DNA from: Bacteroidales bacterium UBA1769
GTDB taxonomy: Bacteria; Bacteroidota; Bacteroidia; Bacteroidales; UBA932
Assembly: GCA_002314725.1 (NCBI GenBank)
Contig: DCGV01000046.1
Location: 1 to 5,007, forward strand
Length of the DNA stretch: 5,007 bases
Reading direction: 5' to 3'
Below, one piece after another: positions 1 through 5,007 of the stretch. The position numbers were made by a program, and so were the translations under genes. A model generated the notes under the pieces. That model made no database searches. It had not been told where the DNA came from and saw only the letters and a program-made list of their open reading frames with translations. Each line of letters begins with the position of its first letter. Positions within the stretch are counted from its first letter, which is position 1.

Positions 1-34
1 GTATCAGCAGGTCTTCGCTATAGTCCTTTGACAT
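1..34 (-). CDS. hsdR: Start of type I restriction endonuclease subunit R (partial, cut by window edge)
   Basis: Reading leftwards from an ATG at 34-32, the window shows 11 codons, MSKDYSEDLLI, before the edge. Many type I restriction motor/nuclease subunits (HsdR) begin with a Y-(S/T)-E-D-x-L-(V/I) segment followed by a T-A-E-x-L-E-x-x-L-G-W segment, and this peptide fits the first part. HsdR is the ATP-driven translocase and nuclease of a type I system and works with HsdM and HsdS, neither of which is visible here. The ATG lies 8 bases after the stop codon of the upstream ATPase gene, so it is probably the last visible member of the same operon. No clear Shine-Dalgarno precedes it. The call rests on 11 residues, so it is tentative. 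Confidence 0.45.
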   Translation of the reverse strand, partial: MSKDYSEDLLI

Positions 35-42
35 GGCCGTAT

Positions 43-681
43 TTACACTTGTTTGTAAATAATATCAAGCCCAATATCAGAAAGTATATACTTCTGATTT
101 TTGCTGGTGGGCTTGTCAGGTATTGTCATTATGATTGCTCCCATCTCAAGAAGTTTGTCAAGATACTTTCGTTTCTTCTGTTTAAACGATACGCGGTCTA
201 TGCCATCCAACATATCCTGAGCAGAAACAACTCCTTTTGCTCTTATCATACAGATAGCTAAATAACCTAATTCATTAATTGACATATCTTGGACATATCT
301 TGGACACATCTTGGACAAATTCATCTTAATCCGCTCTATATCAGACTCTTTTATCTTATTGTCATCTTGAACAAAATCAATTCGCGCTGGTATGTCAATA
401 AGGAAATACGAACGTGATTCGTCAGTTTCGATAGTTGCCTTAGGTGAACCATTCTCTCTAAGTTTCTTCTGAATGGTAGGAATGCCGGTCGCACGACCTT
501 CTGTCAGGTCTAATTCTTTGAGGAAGTCCCCTAATCTACGGTTGCGGTATCTGCGTGATCTGAGCATATTTGCTTCCTTCAGCGATTCCCAGCTGATAGA
601 ACGATCGGGACCGGAATAACTTAGTATACTAATTTTGTCTGGTTCAATTGTAATCTCTACTGGTTCACGCTCCTTATAGTC
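43..681 (-). pseudogene. C-terminal part of a broken AlbA_2/RecG-like ATP-binding protein, with winged-helix tail
   Basis: This is the in-frame continuation, after a TGA at 684-682, of the ATPase gene that starts at 1632. The first codons read DYKEREPVEI, which joins directly to the ALYH that ends the upstream part and gives the family-like string ALYH-x-DYKEREPVEI. The segment carries the rest of a GHKL-like fold (HATPase_c_4, the RecG C-terminal type): ISILSYSGPDRSI is the strand and G-box region, and RNRRLGDFLKELDLTEGRATGI is the ATP-lid region. A C-terminal module at residues about 450-529 of the full 529-codon frame (from SINELGYLAICMIRAKG to DIIYKQV) looks like a winged helix. If translation restarted, the first Met is at 567 (MLRSRR, 174 residues), but no good ribosome-binding site is visible there. 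The codons after the stop still read as conserved protein, so the nonsense change is either recent or a sequence error. It ends with TAA at 45-43, 8 bases before the hsdR-like start. Confidence 0.75.
281..313. repeat. Three tandem 11-bp repeats inside the ATPase gene 3' part
   Basis: On the plus strand the unit gacatatcttg occurs at 281-291 and 292-302, then gacacatcttg with one mismatch at 303-313, followed by a degenerate gaca. Read on the coding strand, the unit is translated in all three frames in turn, giving the 11 residues KMCPRYVQDMS between the ATPase part and the winged-helix tail. Because 11 is not a multiple of 3, gain or loss of one copy would shift the frame, while a change of three copies would not. 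The array is short, so slippage is possible but not shown. Confidence 0.8.
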
Positions 682-684
682 TCA
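682..684 (-). other. In-frame TGA nonsense codon splitting the AlbA_2 ATPase gene
   Basis: The codon at 684-682 is TGA. Both flanks are in the same frame and both encode conserved family sequence (ALYH before, DYKEREPVEI after). Relatives usually read HRDY here, so CGA to TGA is the simplest explanation. No indel is needed. Confidence 0.85.
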
Positions 685-1632
685 GTGATACAGGGCGTTG
701 ACAACTGCCTCTTCCAATGCCTGAAATGGATAATTAAACACCTTTACCGAATGTTCATCATCAGATGGTTTTGTAATACGTTCTTTGATAATATTTGTCC
801 GCAAATATTCTAATGAATTGCGTATCATCATAGGTACAGGACCTTTGATTGGTGGTATCTCCATAAAATTCTCCGGGTCATTCTCTCGTCCTTCAGGGAA
901 AATAACAATGTCGACCCGTGTTGTCGGGAAGAATTTTTCCGGGTGTTCTGAAAACATCATTGCAGCAACATTCTTGATGAGCATTTTCTCTTTTGGTCCA
1001 TCATACAGTTGCATCTGATCCAGAATAGTCTCCATGTCGGTTGCGAAGTTTGCTTTTGCTAACCGACTGTCTATCTTCGTCAGATAGTCTTTCAACAATA
1101 TTGGCGAGATGTCATCAATGCTGATGCTTTCATTACCACGGTCATCAAATGGAACTCTGTTTGCCAGATCTCTTAACTGGTCAAGGAATTCTCCTTTTGC
1201 TTCTATTGACGATGTTCCATATCTGATATAGAAAACGGGCTTCTTCAGTTTTGCATTTACATCCGCAGGTGCTGTATATGGACGATTATGACCTGCTGTA
1301 ACCCAAATCACGATTACATATTTACCATCCACTTCCTCAACGGATACTCTTGGAGCATACACAGGTTCCATCAGTTGGTTGTACTGAAGCATTTCCCTCT
1401 GAATCTTGTCAAGGTATTCCTCTGGCACACCTTTCACAGGACGAACCGCAACGCCATCGTTTTCCTCGACACCAACGATGACATATCCTCCGCCAAGATT
1501 ATCGATATCATTGGCAAAAGCACAAATACTATGATAGATGGATGTAGGATTCCACCCCTCCTTAAACTCTATCCTGTTAGATTCTACTCGCTTTTTACGA
1601 AGCAGGTCTTCTATGTTTATCGGTAATGCCAT
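682..1632 (-). CDS. ATP-binding protein, Schlafen AlbA_2 domain plus RecG-like region, N-terminal part (cut short by TGA)
   Basis: This 316-residue reading frame is the front part of an AlbA_2 (PF04326, formerly AAA_4) / HATPase_c_4 protein of the COG2865 type. Residues about 10-150 form the AlbA_2 domain: ESNRIEFKEGWNP, then AFANDIDNLGGGYVIVGVEE, and VFYIRYGTSS near 133-142. A middle region follows. At 301-316 comes FQALEEAVVNALYH, whose E308-x-x-x-N312 matches the GHKL N-box that binds ATP-Mg. The next codon is TGA where relatives usually have Arg (HRDY), so one C-to-T change of CGA would explain it. The full frame to 43 would give about 529 residues. Such proteins often sit between genes of type I restriction loci in Bacteroidota and are annotated as regulators or accessory ATPases; their exact role is not settled. 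The ATG at 1632 is 13 bases after the mcrC stop, so the two are co-transcribed. As written, the product lacks the G-box, the ATP lid and the winged helix. Confidence 0.8.
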   Translation of the reverse strand: MALPINIEDLLRKKRVESNRIEFKEGWNPTSIYHSICAFANDIDNLGGGYVIVGVEENDGVAVRPVKGVPEEYLDKIQREMLQYNQLMEPVYAPRVSVEEVDGKYVIVIWVTAGHNRPYTAPADVNAKLKKPVFYIRYGTSSIEAKGEFLDQLRDLANRVPFDDRGNESISIDDISPILLKDYLTKIDSRLAKANFATDMETILDQMQLYDGPKEKMLIKNVAAMMFSEHPEKFFPTTRVDIVIFPEGRENDPENFMEIPPIKGPVPMMIRNSLEYLRTNIIKERITKPSDDEHSVKVFNYPFQALEEAVVNALYH

Positions 1633-1645
1633 AATCTTTGTTTGT

Positions 1646-2881
1646 TTAAATCTTCAGTGTAGGAACTGATATTGCGATTTTATAGAACAGAGCAAGCCCT
1701 TTCACACTATTATTACATAATTTCCTCAATGGAATATTGAGGAACGGATTAACTATTCCTCCCCCTTCCTCAGGATAGATTATCACACAAGGCACATTGG
1801 GAAGTGGGGCTTCCTCCGACACATCACCATAACCCAAGTATCTAAGTATCCTCAAATCCCTGCCATATCCGCTCAGCTGCCTGATAACATAAGTATCAAG
1901 TTCTTGCTTTTCAAACTTCGGAATATACTTTGTATCAAGTATGGCCTTGAATGCCGACGAACGATAGAGGAAATCCGGATATCCGGTCAAACTGCTGAAC
2001 TGATAAGTTATCTTGTTCTGATAGGCTTCATAGAGCAAACCATATACATAATGCTCATAGAGTAAAGCCATGTCAAGTTTGAATGGAACGACTTTGTCTT
2101 CTTGAGCTGTAACCTTATTGATACTGTAGTCAAAATGCCTGAGAATGATTTTTGCGAGTCTTATGGCTTCTGCATATTCCTTGAAAAGTTTATGTCCTCT
2201 AATCAGGCTCACCTCCTTCATCTCAACCACCTCACTTACATTCTCAAACAATACAAGACATTTTCTCAGAGCGAGGTTAATTTTGTCATACGACCTATGC
2301 CCTTCGCCCATACCTTGCATCATCCTTCGTAAAAAAAGCAGTGCCCTTTTCAGCAATCTGTTCTCAGGAATATCTTCAGAGTATTCATCGTATTCGCAAT
2401 AGATACGGTCACATCGTTTGGGAATAATGTTCTTTCGTTCATTCTTCATCAAAGCGATATGTCCTTTTACCTTCTTAAGGTTCTCGCAGTGATGTACATA
2501 TCCACGTTTCAGAGTTTTTATTCTACTCACAACTCCGAGGAAATGCAACATTATCAGCGGACTGACTACACCTTTGAGTGACGGAGCCTTTATTGAAGGC
2601 TTCTCATAGTCAATTGCATAGATTTCAGAGAACGAATCCAAAGCCAAGTCAGAAGAGAAGCAGGTCATGAACATTCCGAGGAAGTCAATATTTTCCATTC
2701 CCCGTTTTGCCGTCACTACTAAAGTATCTTTGTTGTCAACCCATTCTGCTCCAATTTTATACGATGCGAAATAACCCCATTCCCCATCTTTGATCGAACG
2801 GGTCCATGAAACCAACGAGAGTTTATCATATTTCTCGTGGCGTTCAACTTCTAACTTATCGTGTTCTTGTAACTGAAACAT
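1646..2881 (-). CDS. mcrC: McrC, nuclease subunit of McrBC 5-methylcytosine-type restriction system
   Basis: This is an intact 411-residue McrC-family protein. McrC binds the McrB AAA+ GTPase ring, stimulates its GTP hydrolysis and supplies the endonuclease that cuts modified foreign DNA in the cytoplasm. The N-terminal half (to about residue 250) carries family-typical pieces such as RGYVHHCENLKKVKGHIAL (126-144) and IPENRLLKRALLFL (171-184). The C-terminal half is the PD-(D/E)xK nuclease: helix FKLDMALLYEHYVYGLL (267-283), then P302-D303 in GYPDFLYR, then I314-L315-D316-T317-K318-Y319 with the catalytic D and K, then the Y331-x-x-x-Q335-x-x-x-Y339 helix. The active-site residues I can identify are all present. 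E. coli McrC is 348 residues, so this one is moderately longer. The ATG at 2881 lies 20 bases after the mcrB stop codon, with only a weak AAGAAAA purine stretch as possible ribosome-binding site. Its expected partner, McrB, is frameshifted upstream. Confidence 0.93.
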   Translation of the reverse strand: MFQLQEHDKLEVERHEKYDKLSLVSWTRSIKDGEWGYFASYKIGAEWVDNKDTLVVTAKRGMENIDFLGMFMTCFSSDLALDSFSEIYAIDYEKPSIKAPSLKGVVSPLIMLHFLGVVSRIKTLKRGYVHHCENLKKVKGHIALMKNERKNIIPKRCDRIYCEYDEYSEDIPENRLLKRALLFLRRMMQGMGEGHRSYDKINLALRKCLVLFENVSEVVEMKEVSLIRGHKLFKEYAEAIRLAKIILRHFDYSINKVTAQEDKVVPFKLDMALLYEHYVYGLLYEAYQNKITYQFSSLTGYPDFLYRSSAFKAILDTKYIPKFEKQELDTYVIRQLSGYGRDLRILRYLGYGDVSEEAPLPNVPCVIIYPEEGGGIVNPFLNIPLRKLCNNSVKGLALFYKIAISVPTLKI

Positions 2882-2901
2882 TACAGATTTTCTTCGTTGT
2901 C

Positions 2902-4263
2902 CTAGCTTTCTTCTATTTCGCTTTTAACTTGAAACGTCTGGAGTTTTTCCCAAGCATCAAAAGCTTTTTGCTTCTCATCGTTCCTCACATTGAGAATGCC
3001 ATCGTTTATGTATTCGGCAATAAGCGGAAGTACCTCATATTTCATCTTTGTGGCCAATTCCATCTTTGCAGACAATTCATTTTCACCATCTGCCATGAAG
3101 TAGCTGTGACCTACCATCAAGTCATCAATACTCAACTCGCCACAAAGATGTTTGGGATCTTTGATAAAGTTATAGATATTCTTAAACAAAGATACTGCTA
3201 TATTCTTTAATTCTTCATAGCCCTTATCATCATAACACTTCTCAACTACCGATACATCCGACTTCAATGTCACGAATGCAAAACGACGACGGAGTGCATA
3301 ATCCAATGTGCCTGTACTACGGTCAGTAGTGTTCATCGTACCGATGATGTATAGGTTACTTGGCACTGCAAAGTCATCCGTTTCTTCATCATCAAAATTC
3401 TTTGAGTATGGTAATTTGACCGTTATAGGATGTGTAGTATTCTCGCCCATTCGTTTGTCTGATTCGAGCAAAGTAATCAATTCTCCGAAGATTTTTGCCA
3501 CATTCCCTCGATTTATCTCATCTATGATTAGAACATAGTTGTTCTTCTCAACTTTCTTCTCCTTGTTTTTTATTCCCCCGTTTTTCTCAGCGAACTTCTC
3601 TATCTCATTATAAAGAGGGAAGTAATAGATGGCATTTCCATGAAAGGGAAACCGACTCTCATAAGCAGGTTTTATGTCTAAATAACTTTGTATCTTTCTT
3701 GATAAGAAATCAGCATAATCACGAACAAATATTTTCTTTGACAAAGGCTGAGTAGAGCCATTTTCGCTCTTTGCAATTATTATGCTGCTAATCTTTCCAC
3801 GTAATCTTGATATCCCACGTATTTTCATTTTGCTATTAGGATGTAACATAATAGCAGGATCCTCACCATCATCAGCTAACCTTGCCAGTTCCTGTTCTAT
3901 ATAGACACAATAGTTATCAAAGAGTTCCTCGAAGTTTACCTGTTGTATTTCTTTAGTCGATGATTGTTTAAGATTATCCAGAGCTTCATTGCATATTTGC
4001 TTGAATATGCCGTCATCTATTCTGTACTCCATACCAACTACATTCCCCTGCGAATCTTTTATCGGGAATGGTTTAAGGCCCTCTACAAAATCCTCATATT
4101 CCATCGACTGATGGAATGTGCAGAATGCTATCTGACCGTTCTTGCGCAGGTTCTCGTAACGATCCATCACGGCCTTATGATTAGTCAAGTCAACATCTGT
4201 CACTCCTAATACAGATAACGCGATAGCAGCTGTATTGTAAGTCTTGCCCGTGCCAGGGGCACC
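2902..4263 (-). pseudogene. mcrB: McrB AAA+ GTPase domain, 3' part of a frameshifted mcrB
   Basis: The frame that ends with TAG at 2904-2902 is open upstream through GAPGTGKT, the Walker A motif, at 4263-4240, giving 453 residues. Numbered from that first Gly, it contains AFCTFHQSMEYEDFVEGLKP (46-65), Walker B VLIIDEINRG (about 244-253), the McrB GTPase signature MNTTDRS (310-316; MNTADRS in E. coli), DYALRRRF with probable arginine fingers (321-328), and GHSYF (385-389). McrB forms hexamers that hydrolyse GTP and move DNA for McrC. About 244 residues separate Walker A from Walker B, much more than in E. coli McrB (about 75). The extra roughly 140 residues (about 100-240) look like an inserted domain. 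Upstream of 4263 the N-terminal domain continues in another frame, so this part has no proper start. A GTG at 4203 could open a 433-residue product, but that product would lack Walker A and so should not bind GTP. It ends 20 bases before mcrC. Confidence 0.9.
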
Positions 4264-4901
4264 TTGAGGATGATATTGTGCTTCGATAGCAACAACTTTG
4301 CGATTTTCTCTATGGCTTGCACATCCAATTCCTTTTGCGCTTGAAGTTTAACTTTCTGGTTTTTACCTTTGAAAACCTGCTTGTAGATGTCAAACAATGT
4401 ACCCTTGATATCAGAAATCATAGTCTGATAATCATTGTCCGGAATTGACGAATCTACCACTTGAATGGTTTTGCCATATAGTGTATATTCATTATTCAGC
4501 AGGTTTTTAAGCATCTCAGTGCCCTTACCCTCTATCCATTTAAAGCCTTGACTGGTCCAATTGTCGCCTTCTTTCTCTAAGAGTTCAAGAAAGGCCTCTC
4601 CAAATGGTCTCATGTAATCAACTGAACTCATCTGGTTTGCGAAAGGTACATATTGTGTATTGAAGCCTAATCCGTAACCTACTTCGTTGTCACGAAAATA
4701 CACATGAAACTGTATCTCTGTGCCACCACCTTCATTGATTGACCAATCTCTGTCTGTATCATCATACTTAAACAGACAAAACCTATTAGGAGCTTTGCCT
4801 AATTGGGCTAGGTCTTTACGTGTATATGCAAAAGTGCTACAGAAATCACCAAGATCTCTGTTGATATTATCCACTAAGTCTTTTAATGTTGTGAATTTCA
4901 T
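4206..4901 (-). CDS. mcrB: McrB N-terminal domain, 5' part of a frameshifted mcrB
   Basis: Residues 1-213 of this 231-codon frame are the N-terminal part of the McrB-type protein. The last 18 residues (VPLARARLTIQLLSRYLY) are out-of-frame reading that ends at TAG 4208-4206. The proper continuation after L-L-S-K-H-N-I-I-L-K213 is GAPGTGKTYNTAAIALSVLG in the next frame. With one base restored, the whole protein would be about 666 residues. In McrB proteins the N-terminal domain recognises the target, typically modified cytosine in DNA. This one (FCLFKYDDTDRDWSINEGGG, then FHVYFRDNEVGYGLGFNTQY) is not the E. coli type, and I do not recognise its family; its ligand is unknown. Residues about 165-205 (DIKGTLFDIYKQVFKG to AIEKIAKLLL) look helical and link to the motor. 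The ATG at 4901 has a weak AGG 4 bases upstream. This is the first complete start in the visible operon. Confidence 0.8.
   Translation of the reverse strand: MKFTTLKDLVDNINRDLGDFCSTFAYTRKDLAQLGKAPNRFCLFKYDDTDRDWSINEGGGTEIQFHVYFRDNEVGYGLGFNTQYVPFANQMSSVDYMRPFGEAFLELLEKEGDNWTSQGFKWIEGKGTEMLKNLLNNEYTLYGKTIQVVDSSIPDNDYQTMISDIKGTLFDIYKQVFKGKNQKVKLQAQKELDVQAIEKIAKLLLSKHNIILKVPLARARLTIQLLSRYLY
4261..4265 (-). other. Frameshift site (one base missing) immediately before the McrB Walker A motif
   Basis: The coding strand reads CTCAAGGTGCCCCTGGC. The N-terminal frame gives L-K-V-P-L, while the motor frame gives G-A-P-G-T-G-K-T starting at the last G of AAG (4263). Adding one base, to AAAGGT or AAGGGT, restores L-K-G-A-P-G-T-G-K-T. 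The lesion therefore looks like loss of one base from a run of three A or three G. Confidence 0.88.
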
Positions 4902-4904
4902 AAA

Positions 4905-4907
4905 CCT
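4905..4907 (-). promoter_or_regulatory. Weak ribosome-binding site of mcrB
   Basis: An AGG lies four bases upstream of the ATG at 4901, within an otherwise AT-rich leader (4902-4939). It is short and close to the start. Weak Shine-Dalgarno sites are normal in Bacteroidota, so this is only suggestive. No convincing Bacteroidota promoter (TAnnTTTG with upstream TTTG) is seen in 4902-5007. Confidence 0.25.
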
Positions 4908-4939
4908 GATAATTATGAATTATACTTCTATCTCTCCAC

Positions 4940-5007
4940 TCATCTGTTTGGGGAGCAAACTTTATCGTGATTCCAGCCCAGTTCCTTCTCCAGAAGCTCA
5001 GCCGTCG
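4940..5007 (-). pseudogene. Fragment resembling the HsdR N-terminus, ending in a stop upstream of mcrB
   Basis: Entering from the right edge, one frame reads TAELLEKELGW (5005-4973), then NHDKVCSPNR, then TGA at 4942-4940. The first 11 residues match the T-A-E-x-L-E-x-x-L-G-W segment found about 12-25 residues into many type I HsdR proteins. The following residues do not look like HsdR (relatives go on with a V-Y-A-Y-N type sequence), so similarity seems to stop around the Trp. The piece lies 38 bases upstream of mcrB. It may be a leftover of a duplicated hsdR 5' end, or the continuation of the hsdR-like start at 34-1 if the molecule is circular or tandem. It is very short, and its start lies outside the window. 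Confidence 0.4.

Noticed and set aside
28..261. Plus-strand open frame of 77 residues at the left end
   Set aside because: It overlaps the antisense of the ATPase tail and hsdR start, with low-complexity hydrophobic content and no ribosome-binding site.
682..684. TGA read as an amino acid (recoded genetic code)
   Set aside because: Only one in-frame TGA interrupts the conserved genes here, Trp is encoded normally by TGG, and the site fits a plain CGA-to-TGA change.
785..3538. Plus-strand open frames at 785-1018, 1288-1626, 2102-2402, 2806-3210 and 3308-3538
   Set aside because: They lie opposite well-recognised minus-strand genes, show no domain-like sequence and are best read as antisense shadows.
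4255..4270. Programmed -1 ribosomal frameshift joining the two mcrB parts
   Set aside because: The shift direction would fit, but the site CCTCAAG is not an X-XXY-YYZ slippery sequence, and Lys tRNA on AAG could not re-pair with CAA. A base deletion is simpler.
4918..4923. TATAAT hexamer upstream of mcrB as a sigma70 -10 box
   Set aside because: The leader is AT-rich so this occurs easily, no matching -35 is seen, and Bacteroidota promoters use a different -7 element (TAnnTTTG).
4869..5007. Alternative minus-strand frame running through the right edge (WAGITIKFAPQTDEW...) and overlapping the mcrB start
   Set aside because: It is open but overlaps the start of mcrB, has no recognisable motif, and competes with the HsdR-like frame. 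It might mark a further indel in the fragment, but this cannot be supported.
1..5007. CRISPR array, tRNA/rRNA, insertion sequence or rho-independent terminator
   Set aside because: No spaced repeats, structured RNA gene, transposase or hairpin with T-run was seen; gaps between genes are too short to hold them.

Overview
The window holds a compact, single-direction defence-gene cluster. Every gene is on the minus strand, so transcription runs from position 5007 towards position 1. Gaps between genes are very short (20, 13 and 8 bases). The DNA is AT-rich (about 40% G+C by eye), Shine-Dalgarno sequences are weak or absent, and the proteins resemble families common in gut Bacteroidota (Bacteroides, Prevotella, Parabacteroides). 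That assignment is an inference from style and not a proof.

Layout in transcription order: (1) 5007-4940, a short fragment that reads like the start of a type I restriction subunit (HsdR: TAELLEKELGW) and then runs into a stop. (2) 4901-2902, an McrB-type AAA+ GTPase broken by a one-base deletion exactly in front of its Walker A motif. Positions 4901-4263 encode an N-terminal domain I do not recognise. Positions 4263-2902 encode the motor, with GAPGTGKT, LIIDEINRG, MNTTDRS and an arginine-finger segment. (3) 2881-1646, an intact McrC nuclease subunit with a PD-(D/E)xK core. (4) 1632-43, a Schlafen AlbA_2 / RecG-C-terminal-like ATPase with a C-terminal winged-helix region, interrupted by an in-frame TGA at 684-682 just after its ATP-binding N-box. 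(5) 34-1, the first 11 codons of what looks like hsdR (MSKDYSEDLLI).

Taken together this is a type IV (modification-dependent) McrBC restriction system, with an AlbA_2 ATPase, embedded in or next to a type I restriction locus. McrB would use GTP to translocate DNA and would carry McrC, the nuclease. As written, two of the three internal genes carry a single-base lesion and only mcrC is uninterrupted. The locus is therefore either decaying, switched off, or affected by sequence error.

The most puzzling point is that both ends of the window carry adjoining parts of the same HsdR N-terminus, but in the wrong order for a simple insertion. Position 1 joined to position 5007 would read in frame as one HsdR-like start. 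This suggests a circular or tandem arrangement, or a direct duplication of the hsdR 5' end flanking the mcrBC cassette.
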